DNA of 64,000 bases from Actinacidiphila glaucinigra (GTDB lineage: Bacteria; Actinomycetota; Actinomycetes; Streptomycetales; Streptomycetaceae): positions 1 through 64,000 of the forward strand of contig NZ_FZOF01000003.1 of NCBI RefSeq assembly GCF_900188405.1, written 5' to 3'. The first letter of the stretch is position 1, and each line of letters opens with the position of its first letter. The notes under the pieces were generated by a model. It made no database searches and was not told the origin of the DNA. It saw only the letters and a program-made list of their open reading frames with translations. Below are positions 1 through 8,233 of the stretch, in pieces. The position numbers and the translations under genes are program-made.

Positions 1-358
1 TCCCCGTCACCACCAGATCGAACCCCGCGTGCTCAACCGCCTTCGCCAGCACCAACGACGTCCCCATCACATCACTACCGTGAAGCCCGCCGTCCTCGAC
101 ATGCACCGCCTTGTCCGCACCCATCGACAACGCCTTGCGCAACGCGTCCTTCGCATCCTCCGGACCCACCGTCACCACCGTCACCTCGGCATCACCCGAC
201 GCCTCAGCGATCTGCAGCGCCTGCTCCACCGCATACTCATCCAGCTCCGACAGCAGACCATCCACCGCATCCCGATCCGTGGTCAGATCCCCCGCGAAAT
301 GACGATCCCCCGTGGCATCCGGCACGTACTTCACCGCGACAACGATCCTCAAGCTCAC
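1..358 (-). CDS. etfB: Electron transfer flavoprotein beta subunit, 3' part outside window
   Basis: The first 119 codons are present; the rest lies beyond position 1. The N-terminus (MSLRIVVAVKYVPD) and the later stretches DEYAVEQAL and MGADKAVHV are typical of EtfB/FixA. With EtfA it binds FAD and AMP and passes electrons from acyl-CoA dehydrogenases to the quinone pool, which fits the acyl-CoA dehydrogenase encoded just upstream on the same strand (32 bases between its stop and this GTG). The GTG at 358 is the first plausible start and puts the conserved N-terminus in place. Codon use is odd for this genome: 11 of 14 Asp codons are GAT, and His, Tyr, Arg and Gly codons often end in T, unlike the next gene. 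Family identification is secure; etfA is expected downstream but cannot be seen. Confidence 0.93.
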   Translation of the reverse strand, partial: MSLRIVVAVKYVPDATGDRHFAGDLTTDRDAVDGLLSELDEYAVEQALQIAEASGDAEVTVVTVGPEDAKDALRKALSMGADKAVHVEDGGLHGSDVMGTSLVLAKAVEHAGFDLVVTG

Positions 359-389
359 TTGATGTCCCTCCACACTCTCGGTTTGCCGA

Positions 390-1541
390 CTACGGCAGGT
401 TGCGGGCCATGACGATGCGCTGGACCTGGTTGGTCCCCTCGTAGATCTGGGTGATCTTCGCGTCGCGCATCATCCGCTCCACCGGGTAGTCGCGCGTGTA
501 CCCGTAACCGCCCAGCAGCTGCACGGCGTCCGTGGTGATCTCCATCGCCGCGTCCGACGCGTAGCACTTGGCGGCCGCGCCGAAGAAGGTCAGGTCCGCG
601 TCCGAGCGCTCCGACTTCGCCGCCGCCGCGTAGGTCAGCTGCCGCGCCGCCTCCAGCTTCATCGCCATGTCCGCAAGCATGAACTGGATGCCCTGGAACT
701 CGGCGATCGCCTTGCCGAACTGCTTGCGTTCCTTCACATAGCCCTTGGCGTAGTCCAGCGCGCCCTGCGCGATGCCGATCGCCTGCGCCGCGATCGTCAC
801 GCGCGTGTGGTCCAGGGTGCGCATCGCCGTGGCGAAGCCCGTGCCCTCGGCGCCGATCATCCGGTCGGCGGGGATGCGTACGTTGTCGAAGTACACCTCG
901 CGGGTGGGCGACCCCTTGATGCCCAGCTTCTTCTCCGGGGCGCCGAAGGACACGCCCTCGTCGCCCTTCTCCACCACGAAGGCCGATATGCCCTTGGAGC
1001 GCTTGTCCGGGTCGGTCACGGCCATGACGGTGTAGAACTCGCTCACGCCCGCGTTGGTGATCCACCGCTTGACGCCGTCGAGCACCCAGAAGTCCCCGTC
1101 ACGCACCGCGCGCGTCTTCATCCCCGCCGCGTCGGAGCCGGCCTCCGGCTCGGAGAGGCAGTACGAGAACATCCCCTCGCCACGGGCCAGAGCCCCGAGG
1201 TACTTCGCCTTCAGCTCCTCCGAGCCCGACAGCTGCACCGGCAGCGAGCCCAGCTTGTTCACCGCGGGGATCAGCGAGGACGAGGCGCACACCCGCGCCA
1301 CCTCCTCGATCACGATCACCGTCGACAGCGCGTCCGCACCGGCGCCGCCGAAGGCCTCCGGCACGTGCACCGCGTGCAGGTCGTTCGCCTCCAGCGCGTC
1401 CCGCGCCTCCTGCGGGAACCGGCCCTGCTCGTCGACCTCCGCCGCGAACGGGGCGATCTTCGCCTCGGCGAGGGAACGCACCGCGTCCCGGAGCATGTCG
1501 TGCTCCTCCGACGTCCGGAAGAGGTCGAAATTGTCACTCAC
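390..1541 (-). CDS. Acyl-CoA dehydrogenase (short/medium-chain type), 383 aa
   Basis: FAD enzyme that introduces the alpha-beta double bond in acyl-CoA and hands electrons to the electron transfer flavoprotein encoded next door. Visible family features are the N-terminal helical domain, the middle-domain stretches CLSEPEAGSDA and GVKRWITNAG, and the C-terminal YEGTNQVQR in which Glu368 is the expected catalytic base. The length matches the family. The GTG at 1541 is chosen because GGAG lies 8 bases upstream and it gives a standard N-terminus (SDNFDLFRTSEEHDMLRD); a longer reading to 1601 would run through the promoter and operator. A TetR-type palindrome and a CATAAT -10 candidate lie just upstream, so repression by the divergent TetR gene is likely. 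Whether the substrate is straight or branched chain cannot be decided. Confidence 0.93.
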   Translation of the reverse strand: MSDNFDLFRTSEEHDMLRDAVRSLAEAKIAPFAAEVDEQGRFPQEARDALEANDLHAVHVPEAFGGAGADALSTVIVIEEVARVCASSSLIPAVNKLGSLPVQLSGSEELKAKYLGALARGEGMFSYCLSEPEAGSDAAGMKTRAVRDGDFWVLDGVKRWITNAGVSEFYTVMAVTDPDKRSKGISAFVVEKGDEGVSFGAPEKKLGIKGSPTREVYFDNVRIPADRMIGAEGTGFATAMRTLDHTRVTIAAQAIGIAQGALDYAKGYVKERKQFGKAIAEFQGIQFMLADMAMKLEAARQLTYAAAAKSERSDADLTFFGAAAKCYASDAAMEITTDAVQLLGGYGYTRDYPVERMMRDAKITQIYEGTNQVQRIVMARNLP

Positions 1542-1590
1542 GTCCGTTACTCCAGTCCGCGTCAGGCTGCCATGGCATCGAGTACCCTCA

Positions 1591-1609
1591 ATTATGCACA
1601 CTCAGTGCC
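1591..1609 (-). promoter_or_regulatory. Promoter -10 and TetR-type operator upstream of the acyl-CoA dehydrogenase
   Basis: On the minus strand GGCACTGAGTG is followed at once by CATAAT (1596 to 1591), a good -10 hexamer about 50 bases before the dehydrogenase start. The perfect core is CACTcAGTG (1599-1607), and it shares 11 bases (CACTCAGTGCC) with the palindrome at 2349-2365. The operator abuts the -10 box, so a bound repressor would block the promoter. Inference from motif repetition only. Confidence 0.6.
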
Positions 1610-1645
1610 ATCGATCGACGGTTCCCCGGTGTTAGGTTCGCCTCC

Positions 1646-2350
1646 ATGACCACCAAGCCCCCGATGCGGGACGCCCTCGTCGCCGCGGCCTTCCAGCTCT
1701 TCCTGGAACGCGGCTACGAGGCGGCGACGATCGACGACATCGTCGCGCTCGCCGGCGTCGGGCGCCGGTCGTTCTTCCGCTACTTCCCCTCCAAGGAAGA
1801 CGTGGTCTTCCCCGACCACGAGCGCGCGCTCGCCGACATGACCCGCTTCCTGGAGGCCAGCGCCGACGGGGACGACCCGGTGGCACGGGTCTGCGACGCG
1901 GCGCGCCTGGTGCTCGGCATGTACGCCGAGAACCCCACCTTCTCCGTGCAGCGCTACCGGCTCACCAAGCAGGTGCCCGGTCTGCGGGCGTACGAACTCT
2001 CCGTCGTGTGGCGCTACGAACGCGCGCTCGCCGACTACCTCGGGGCGCGTTACGCGGACCGCCCCGACGGAAAGCTCCGGGCCGACGTGATCGCGGCCGC
2101 CGTGGTCGCCGCCCACAACAACGGCCTGCGCACCTGGCTGCGTTCGGGCGCGGAGGGCGACGCCGGCGCGGCCGTGGACCACGCGCTGGAGTTCGTGCGC
2201 GCCGCCTGGAACGGGGAGGGCGCCACGCGGCAGGGCCCCCCGGAGGCGGAGGACGACGTGGTGATCGTGATCACCAAGCGGCGGACGCCCATGTGGCGGG
2301 TCGTCCGGGAGATCGAGGCGGGCCTGGCGGAGGAGGGGTCCCCCACTTAA
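1646..2350 (+). CDS. TetR-family transcriptional repressor, 234 aa
   Basis: One-component repressor, probably sensing an acyl-CoA or related ligand. Residues about 8-56 form the TetR helix-turn-helix (ALVAAAFQLFLERGYEAAT, then IDDIVALAGVGRRSFFRYFPSKEDVV); the rest is a ligand-binding domain that cannot be assigned by eye. There is no Shine-Dalgarno sequence, but TAGGTT ends 7 bases before the ATG at 1646, the spacing of a leaderless -10 box. It is divergent from the acyl-CoA dehydrogenase and is followed by the OB-fold gene. Its stop codon lies inside the palindrome at 2349-2365, and related palindromes sit at both neighbouring promoters, so it most likely controls both neighbours. The regulated function is inferred from position. 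Confidence 0.9.
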   Translation: MTTKPPMRDALVAAAFQLFLERGYEAATIDDIVALAGVGRRSFFRYFPSKEDVVFPDHERALADMTRFLEASADGDDPVARVCDAARLVLGMYAENPTFSVQRYRLTKQVPGLRAYELSVVWRYERALADYLGARYADRPDGKLRADVIAAAVVAAHNNGLRTWLRSGAEGDAGAAVDHALEFVRAAWNGEGATRQGPPEAEDDVVIVITKRRTPMWRVVREIEAGLAEEGSPT

Positions 2351-2365
2351 GGCACTCAGTGCCTT
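2349..2365. promoter_or_regulatory. 17-bp perfect palindrome, TetR operator candidate 1
   Basis: AAGGCACTcAGTGCCTT reads the same on both strands apart from the central base. It overlaps the last bases of the TetR stop codon. Its centre (2357) is 22 bp, about two helical turns, from the centre of the next palindrome, the usual arrangement for two repressor dimers on one face of the DNA. Confidence 0.65.
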
Positions 2366-2373
2366 CCCAAAGT

Positions 2374-2392
2374 GCACTCAGTGCCATATGGT
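2374..2392 (+). promoter_or_regulatory. Second TetR operator and leaderless -10 box for the OB-fold gene
   Basis: GCACTcAGTGC (2374-2384) is an 11-bp palindrome sharing its core with the sites at 1599 and 2349. It is followed by TATGGT (2387-2392), which fits TAnnnT and ends 7 bases before the ATG at 2400, the geometry of leaderless transcription. A repressor bound here would cover the region just upstream of the -10 box. Confidence 0.55.
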
Positions 2393-2399
2393 GTCCGCC

Positions 2400-2753
2400 A
2401 TGGATGACCGGACTCTCGACGCGCACCACGAATCGGTTGACGGCGGGCTGCTGCTCCAGCGCTGCCGTTGGTGCGGCAACACCGCCTTCCAGCGCCTCCT
2501 CTGCCCCACCTGTGCCTCCACGGAGCTCGACGAGGTGCTCAGCGACGGCACCGGGGTGATCGTCCGCTCGATGCGGGACACCTCCGTCGTCGACCTCTCC
2601 GAGGGGTTCTCGGTGCGGGGCCGGATCGTCGGCGCCCTGCCGATGCACGTGCGCAGCGGCGCGCGCGTGCGGGTGGCCCGTACGGCCGTCGCGGACACGG
2701 GCGAGCTCGTCTTCGAACTCTGCGAGCCGCCCGCGACCGCGCACGGCTGGTAG
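2400..2753 (+). CDS. Zinc-ribbon OB-fold (DUF35-type) protein, 117 aa
   Basis: Small acyl-CoA-associated protein. A rubredoxin-like zinc ribbon is formed by Cys22, Cys25, Cys35 and Cys38 (CRWC...CPTC), followed by a short OB-fold (VIVRSMRDTSVVDL to ELCEPP). Members of this family usually accompany thiolases, hydratases or acyl-CoA dehydrogenases of lipid and steroid catabolism as partner subunits; no thiolase is next to it here, though an acyl-CoA dehydrogenase is on the other side of the TetR gene. Two in-frame ATGs exist (2388 and 2400) and neither has a ribosome binding site. The second is preferred because TATGGT lies at the correct distance for leaderless transcription; the first would add four residues. 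Confidence 0.8.
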   Translation: MDDRTLDAHHESVDGGLLLQRCRWCGNTAFQRLLCPTCASTELDEVLSDGTGVIVRSMRDTSVVDLSEGFSVRGRIVGALPMHVRSGARVRVARTAVADTGELVFELCEPPATAHGW

Positions 2754-2810
2754 CCGCGCCGGCCCCGGCGCGCGGCACCGGCCGTGCGCGCGACGGGGCC
2801 GTCCCGTACG

Positions 2811-4802
2811 TCAGTTGTGCTCGGGGTGCTGGTACTGGCGGGACTGCAGCAGGTACATCTCACGGAAGTCGCCCGTGCCCGCCCCCGGCCGCATCAGGTC
2901 GGCGAAGGCACCGTGCTCGACGACGCGCCCCCGGTCCAGAACGTAGATGACGTCGGCGTGGCGGACGCTGTGCAGGCGGTGCGTGATCAGCACGACGGTC
3001 TGCCCGTCGGCGGCGAGCTCCCGGATCAGGTCGAAGACCCGCTGCTCGGCCTGGGCGTCCAGGGCGCTGGTCGGCTCGTCGACGATGAGGATGCGGGCGT
3101 CGCGGTACTGGGCCCGGCTGAGCTGGAGCCGCTGCCACTGGCCGCCGGATATCTCGTGGCCGCCCTTGTACCCGCGGCCCAGCAGGGTGTCCCAGCCGCG
3201 GGGCAGGCCCGCGACGACCTCGTCGGCGCCGGAGTAGCGGGCGGCGGCGTCGAGGCGTTCGTCCGTCAGAAAGGCGTCGGGGCGGCCGATGCCGACGTTG
3301 ACCCGCGCGGTGAACGGCCAGCGGTAGGCGTCCTGCGAGACCAGGGCGATCCGGTCGGTGATCTGCCGCCGGTCGGCCTCGGCCGCGTCGACGTCGTCCC
3401 AGCGGATCCGTCCGGAGTCCGGTGTGTACAGCCCGCACAGCAGCTTGGCCAGGGTGGTCTTGCCGCTGCCGTTGCGTCCGACGAGTGCGACGACCCGGCC
3501 GACGGGGATGGTGACGTCGACCTCGCACAGGGCCGGCGGCTTCACGAGCGGGGTGCCGGGCTCGGCGGCGGTGACCGGGTAGCTGAAGGTGACCTTCTCG
3601 AACCGGATGGCCTCGACCCGCTCCGGCAGGTCGCGCCCGCCCGGCGGGATCACCCGGCGGTCCGCCTCGGCGCACAGCCGCTCCAGGTCGGCGACGAACA
3701 GCGCCTCCTCGTGCAGATAGCCGAGTTGGACGACGAGCCGGTCGAGGGCGGAGGACCCGCTGCGGATGGCGATGACCGCCGTGCCCGCCACGGACAGCGC
3801 CATCGCCCCGCTCCACAGCAGCGCGCCCAGCGCGCCGTACGTGGCCGCGGTCGCCACCCCCGTCCACGCCGAGGCGACCAGTCCGGTGCGCGCCGCGAGC
3901 CGCGCCAGCCGGGTCTGCTCGCGCTCGCCGTTCTCGGCCATCGCCCTGAAGTGCCCCAGCAGGAAGGGCCCGAGGTCGTGGACCCGGACCTCGGGCGCCG
4001 CCTGCGTCTCGATCAGCAGCCGTCCCAGCAGCTGTCCCGCGCGGGCGTGCTGCACCCAGTTGTGGAAGGAGATGTAGCGGCGCCGGGCGATGGTGAGCGC
4101 GCTCCAGGCGCTGGGCAGGGTCATCAGCGCCAGCAGCGGGAGCAGTCCCGGGTGCAGGACGGTGAGCACGCCGGCCGCCGCGACCAGCGAGATCAGCGCG
4201 TTGACCACCGACGAGCAGAAGTTGATCATTCGTCGGGCGGACGCGGCGCCCCAGGACGCCGAGTCCAGGAGCTTGTGGAACTCGTCGTCCTCGACGGCCG
4301 CGAGCTCCACGCGGGCGACCCGCTCCAGGTACATCTCGGTGGCCGCCCGTTCCACGGTCGGCTCCAGCTTACCGGTGCCGGCGGTGGAGGCCGAGCGCAG
4401 CAGCGCCCCGGTCAGCGCGGCGCCGGCCACGAGCGCCAGCGCCGGGGCGGCGCCGGTCAGCCGCTCGGCGGTCCCGCCGGGCACGAGCAGCCGGGAGAGC
4501 ACCCAGTTGACGGCGACCAGGCCCACCGCCTGGGCGACACCACGGCCCGCCTCGGCCAGCGCCACGACGCGCAGGGCCCGTGGATCGGCCCGGTGGGCCA
4601 GGCGCACGGTGGTGGCGACAAGTTGCGGCAGCCGCCGGATCATCGCGCGCAGCCCCAGCTCCAGGAAGGAGCCGTCGTGCTTGTTCCAGCCCATGTCGTA
4701 CCGCAACGGCCCGCCGAACAGCAGTCGTTCGGAATCCGACACCTCCTCGGGTGCCAGGACGTCCGGGTTCTCCGGGGCTTCCTGCCGCTTCCGCCTGGTC
4801 AT
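2811..4802 (-). CDS. ABC exporter half-transporter (fused membrane and ATPase domains), 663 aa
   Basis: The N-terminal ~330 residues hold the exporter membrane domain, with several hydrophobic segments and typical cytoplasmic loops. The C-terminal ~250 residues hold the ATPase: Walker A GRNGSGKTT, signature ISGGQWQRLQLSRAQ, Walker B ILIVDEPTSALD and H-loop ITHR are all intact. Start at 4802 is chosen because AGGGGGA lies 5 bases upstream; a longer reading to 4868 adds only Arg/Pro-rich sequence. Proteins of this type act as homodimers exporting peptides, lipids or drugs. No peptide precursor, protease or immunity gene is adjacent, so the substrate is unknown. It lies 91 bases downstream of the SulP gene on the same strand and may be co-transcribed with it. 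Confidence 0.88.
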   Translation of the reverse strand: MTRRKRQEAPENPDVLAPEEVSDSERLLFGGPLRYDMGWNKHDGSFLELGLRAMIRRLPQLVATTVRLAHRADPRALRVVALAEAGRGVAQAVGLVAVNWVLSRLLVPGGTAERLTGAAPALALVAGAALTGALLRSASTAGTGKLEPTVERAATEMYLERVARVELAAVEDDEFHKLLDSASWGAASARRMINFCSSVVNALISLVAAAGVLTVLHPGLLPLLALMTLPSAWSALTIARRRYISFHNWVQHARAGQLLGRLLIETQAAPEVRVHDLGPFLLGHFRAMAENGEREQTRLARLAARTGLVASAWTGVATAATYGALGALLWSGAMALSVAGTAVIAIRSGSSALDRLVVQLGYLHEEALFVADLERLCAEADRRVIPPGGRDLPERVEAIRFEKVTFSYPVTAAEPGTPLVKPPALCEVDVTIPVGRVVALVGRNGSGKTTLAKLLCGLYTPDSGRIRWDDVDAAEADRRQITDRIALVSQDAYRWPFTARVNVGIGRPDAFLTDERLDAAARYSGADEVVAGLPRGWDTLLGRGYKGGHEISGGQWQRLQLSRAQYRDARILIVDEPTSALDAQAEQRVFDLIRELAADGQTVVLITHRLHSVRHADVIYVLDRGRVVEHGAFADLMRPGAGTGDFREMYLLQSRQYQHPEHN

Positions 4803-4893
4803 ACGCGTCCCCCTCGGCGGCGGCCGCGGCGCGGTGCCGTGGCGGCCTTCCCACAGGGTGCTCCTCACGGTGGCGCCGTGGGGCCCGCTCCCG

Positions 4894-6672
4894 TCAGTGC
4901 GCCCCGTCCCCGCTCCCGGCGGACCCGTTCCCGCCCCCGTCGGCGCCGTCCTCCGCCCAGGCGCGGTAGGCGTCGACCGCCGTGGGCAGGGTGGGGAAGA
5001 TCCGCTCCCGGCCCACCGACTCGGAGAGCCCGTAGGCGTCCAGGTCGTCCAGCAGGTCCTGTTTGACGCGGGCGAGCGCCAGGACGATGCCCCGGTCGGC
5101 GAGTTCGCGGCGCAGTTCGTCCAGGGCGTCCAGGGCGGTGATGTCGACCTCGACGTTGGCCTCGGTGTTGAGGACGAACCACCGCACCGGGTCGTGCTGC
5201 CGGTCGACGGAGGCGAGGGCCCGGCGCCGGAAGTCCTCGGCGTTGGCGAAGAACAGCGGCGAGTCGTAGCGGTAGACGAGCAGGCCGGGGATCGTGCGGG
5301 CCTGGGGGTAGTCGTCGACGTCGTGCATGCCGGCCAGACCGGGCACCAGCCCCTCGACGGCGTCGTGCGGCCGGGCCACCCGGATCAGCATCTCGGCCAC
5401 CGACAGGGCGACGGCGACCATCACGCCGTACAGGATGTCCAGCGCGAGCACGCCCACCAGGCAGGCGAGGGCCAGCAGCAGTTCACGGCGCCGGAACGAC
5501 GCCAGGCGGCGGAAACCGGAGACGTCGACCAGCCGGCAGGCCGCGAAGACCACGATGGCGCCGAGGACGGTGGAGGGCATCGCGGACAGCAGCGGGTTGA
5601 GAAACAGCAGGACGCAGACCACCGCCACCAGCGTCACCAGGGAGTACAGCTGGGTGCGGCTGCCGGCGGAGGCGCCGAGCGCGGTGCGGCTGGCGCTGCT
5701 GCTGACGGGGAAGCCGTGCAGGACGCCCGACCCGAGGTTGGCGGCGCCCAGGGCGAGCAACTCCTGGTTGCTGTCGAGGCGGTCGGCGTCCCGGCCGGCG
5801 AAGGCCCGCGCGGTGAGCACGAAGTCGGTGTAGCCCACGAGCAGCACGCCCACCGCGGGCAGCAGCAGCCGCTCCAGGTCGCCGGGGGTGGGCAGGGCCG
5901 GCCGGGGCAGCCCGGAGGGGACCTCGCCGATGACGGCGATGCCGTGCGCCTCCAGGCCGAAGACGCCGACGACGACCGTGCCGGCCACCACGGCGAGCAG
6001 CGGCCCGGGGGCGCGGGGGACGTACCGCTGGACGAGGAAGAGGAAGAGCAGCGCGGACGCGGCGAAGGCCACCGTCCCCGCGTGCGCCTGGGGCAGGTGC
6101 GTCATGAAGGAGACCAGCTGGGGGAAGAACGCCTCGCCCTCGACGGGCACCCCGGTCAGCTTGGGCAGCTGGTCGATGATCATGATGCACGCGACTCCGG
6201 CGAGGTAGCCGACGAGCACGGGCCGGGACAGCAGGTCGGCGACGAAGCCCGCCCGTACCGCCCACGCCACCACGGCCAGCAGGCCGACCACGACGGCGAG
6301 CGCAGCGGAGAGCACGGCGTAGCGGCCGGGGTCGCCGGCGGCCAGGGGCGCGATCGCGGTCGCCGTCATCAGCGCGGTGGTCGACTCGGGGCCGACCGAC
6401 AGCCGCCGGGACGACCCCAGCAGGGCGTACAGCGCGAGCGGGGCGAGGGTGGCCCACAGTCCGGCCACCGGCGGCAGCCCGGCCAGTTCGGCGTAGGCCA
6501 TGACCTGCGGCACGAGGTACGCCGCCACCGTGACGCCGGCGAGCAGGTCGCCGCGCAGCCAGGCCCTGCGGTAGCCGAGCAGGGTGGTCAGCCCCGGCAG
6601 GAGTCCGCGCCTGCCGCGCTTGGCGGCGGATCTCCCAGGCGGCGGGGCGGGCGTGGAGACGGCGGACGGCAT
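4894..6672 (-). CDS. SulP-family anion transporter with C-terminal STAS domain, 592 aa
   Basis: Inner-membrane anion carrier of the SLC26/SulP type (sulfate, bicarbonate or similar). Residues about 30-430 are a run of hydrophobic helices including the SulP signature region (GDLLAGVTVAAYLVPQVMAYAELAGL). Residues about 440-570 are a cytoplasmic STAS domain (NTEANVEVDITALDALDELRR). The tail is Gly/Asp-rich. The ATG at 6672 follows GGGGAGGA at 7 bases. It diverges from the cyclic-nucleotide-fold gene, and the intergenic DNA holds a DevR/OsdR-type inverted repeat 31 bases upstream of this start, so expression under low oxygen or redox stress is plausible. Sulfate versus bicarbonate cannot be decided from sequence alone. 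Confidence 0.92.
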   Translation of the reverse strand: MPSAVSTPAPPPGRSAAKRGRRGLLPGLTTLLGYRRAWLRGDLLAGVTVAAYLVPQVMAYAELAGLPPVAGLWATLAPLALYALLGSSRRLSVGPESTTALMTATAIAPLAAGDPGRYAVLSAALAVVVGLLAVVAWAVRAGFVADLLSRPVLVGYLAGVACIMIIDQLPKLTGVPVEGEAFFPQLVSFMTHLPQAHAGTVAFAASALLFLFLVQRYVPRAPGPLLAVVAGTVVVGVFGLEAHGIAVIGEVPSGLPRPALPTPGDLERLLLPAVGVLLVGYTDFVLTARAFAGRDADRLDSNQELLALGAANLGSGVLHGFPVSSSASRTALGASAGSRTQLYSLVTLVAVVCVLLFLNPLLSAMPSTVLGAIVVFAACRLVDVSGFRRLASFRRRELLLALACLVGVLALDILYGVMVAVALSVAEMLIRVARPHDAVEGLVPGLAGMHDVDDYPQARTIPGLLVYRYDSPLFFANAEDFRRRALASVDRQHDPVRWFVLNTEANVEVDITALDALDELRRELADRGIVLALARVKQDLLDDLDAYGLSESVGRERIFPTLPTAVDAYRAWAEDGADGGGNGSAGSGDGAH

Positions 6673-6702
6673 GGGCCCATCCTCCCCGACGACCCCCGCG
6701 TT

Positions 6703-6718
6703 GGGGCCGGTCGGCCCC
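6703..6718. promoter_or_regulatory. DevR/OsdR-type inverted repeat between SulP and cyclic-nucleotide-fold genes
   Basis: GGGGCCGgtCGGCCCC is a 7-2-7 inverted repeat. Fifteen of its bases (GGGGCCGGTCGGCCC) recur at 8233-8247 upstream of the nitroreductase. The distances to the plus-strand starts (67 and 60 bases) are alike. A DevR-like regulator and DevS-like kinase are encoded within 4 kb, which makes them the obvious binders. Confidence 0.6.
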
Positions 6719-6784
6719 TCCTCGCACCCCATGTGGCGGAGGGACCCTGGAGGTGAGGGCGTACCGGACGAGAGGGAGGACGCG

Positions 6785-7249
6785 ATGACCACCACCACGA
6801 CGGGCCTGCTCGACGCATTGCCCCCGGAGACCCGCGGGCGGCTGCTGGAACTCGCGCGCGACGTGTCCTTCCCGGCCCGGTCCCGGATCTTCGAGGAGGG
6901 GCACCGGGCCGACCGTTTCTGGATCATCCGCACCGGCTCGGTCGCGCTCGACCTGCACGTGCCCGGCCGGCAGCCCGCCGTGGTCGAGACCCTGGGCCCG
7001 GGCGACCTGCTCGGCTGCTCGTGGCTCTTCCCGCCGTACTCCTGGCACCTGGGCGCGCGGACGCAGAGTCCGGTGCGGGCCGACGAGTTCGACGCCACGG
7101 TGGTACGGGCGCTGTGCGAGGCCGACGCGGTGTTCGGGCGCGCGGTGGCCCGGCGGGTCGCGCAGATCGTCGCGCACCGGCTGCAGGGGGCCCGCACCCG
7201 GCTCCTCGACCTGTACGGGCCTCAGGGCAGCGCCAGCACGGTGCGCTGA
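6785..7249 (+). CDS. Single-domain cyclic nucleotide-binding-fold protein, 154 aa
   Basis: Residues about 10-125 form a Crp/Fnr-type cNMP-binding beta-barrel (FEEGHRADRFWIIRTGSVALDL, then LGPGDLLGCSWL). There is no DNA-binding helix-turn-helix after it, only a short helical tail, so this is a stand-alone sensory or regulatory domain rather than a complete Crp protein. GAGGGAGGA stands 4 bases before the ATG. The protein is divergent from SulP, shares the inverted repeat at 6703, and is followed by the DevR-like regulator, suggesting membership in the same dormancy-type regulon. Whether it binds a nucleotide is unknown; the usual phosphate-binding cassette Arg is not obvious. Confidence 0.82.
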   Translation: MTTTTTGLLDALPPETRGRLLELARDVSFPARSRIFEEGHRADRFWIIRTGSVALDLHVPGRQPAVVETLGPGDLLGCSWLFPPYSWHLGARTQSPVRADEFDATVVRALCEADAVFGRAVARRVAQIVAHRLQGARTRLLDLYGPQGSASTVR

Positions 7250-7378
7250 AGGACGCGTGGCCCGGTCGGGGATCGGGCGGCACCGGTGGCGGCGGCGCGC
7301 GAGGGCGTGTCTGCTGGACCCCGGGCGGCGCGCGGCCGCGAGATCGGGAAATCGGGAACGGATGCCCTGGGGGCCGGG

Positions 7379-8080
7379 ATGAGTGAGGCACGGGAGTTCA
7401 CCGAACGGGCGCCGATCAGGGTGTTCCTGGTCGACGACCACGAGGTGGTGCGGCGCGGACTGCACGATCTGCTCGACGCCGAACCGGACATCGAGGTCGC
7501 CGGGGAGGCCGGCACGGTCGACCACGCCCTGGCGCGCGCCCCGGCACTGCGGCCGGACGTGGCGATCCTCGACGTGCGCCTCCCGGACGGGGACGGCATC
7601 GGCGTCTGCCGCGAGCTGCGCTCGCGCATGCCGGGACTGGCGTGCCTGATGCTGACCTCCTTCGACGACGACGACGCGCTGCTGGACGCGATCATGGCCG
7701 GGGCCGCCGGGTACGTGCTCAAGCAGATCAAGGGCTCCGACCTGGTCTCCGCGGTCCGCACGGTGGCCTCCGGCCAGTCGATGCTGGACCCCGCGACCAC
7801 CGCCCGCCTGATGAACAGCCTGCGCGAGCAGGAGCAGCCGCCGGAACCGCAGGACGAGGCGCTGGCCGGGCTGACCCCGCGCGAACGGGAGATCCTGGAG
7901 CTGATCGGCGAGGGGCTGACGAACCGGCAGATCGGGGAACGGCTGTTCCTGTCGGAGAAGACGGTCAAGAACCACATCTCCCGGATGCTGGGCAAGCTCG
8001 GCGTCGAGCGCCGCATCCAGGCGGCCGTACTCGCCACGCAGCACCGGACACCGGGTGGCGCGCCGGGCTCCGGCCCCTGA
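7379..8080 (+). CDS. DevR/OsdR-like LuxR-family response regulator, 233 aa
   Basis: NarL/FixJ-type regulator. The receiver domain spans residues about 13-130 with the acidic pair Asp19-Asp20, phospho-acceptor Asp65 ([13 protein letters not shown]) and Lys115. The LuxR helix-turn-helix spans about 165-225 ([25 protein letters not shown], then [18 protein letters not shown]). That composition, the Lys-Gln after the receiver and the partner kinase at 9,201-10,928 match the mycobacterial DevR/DosR and Streptomyces OsdR systems, which switch on dormancy genes under hypoxia or nitric oxide. The ATG at 7379 follows a G-rich ribosome binding site; a 31-codon longer reading is less convincing. It probably binds the boxes at 6703 and 8234. 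Confidence 0.9.
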   Translation: MSEAREFTERAPIRVFLVDDHEVVRRGLHDLLDAEPDIEVAGEAGTVDHALARAPALRPDVAILDVRLPDGDGIGVCRELRSRMPGLACLMLTSFDDDDALLDAIMAGAAGYVLKQIKGSDLVSAVRTVASGQSMLDPATTARLMNSLREQEQPPEPQDEALAGLTPREREILELIGEGLTNRQIGERLFLSEKTVKNHISRMLGKLGVERRIQAAVLATQHRTPGGAPGSGP

Positions 8081-8233
8081 ACGACCGCGCCGCCGCGGGT
8101 AGGTCCCAGTGCGGCGGTGACGTTGGCGCGCTCCGCAGGCGGGCGGCAAGCGACGCAGCCGCCGAGCCCGCCCGCGGGGATCCCGCCACCGTGCGGGCGG
8201 TCCCGCGAGGGTGCCCCGGCGGCCCACGCGGTG

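Noticed and set aside
2784..5066. A 760-codon plus-strand frame opposite the ABC exporter
   Set aside because: Shadow of the exporter gene; no domain-like sequence and composition typical of antisense reading.
4894..6672. SulP plus carbonic anhydrase unit
   Set aside because: No carbonic anhydrase or fused domain is present; only SulP and STAS.
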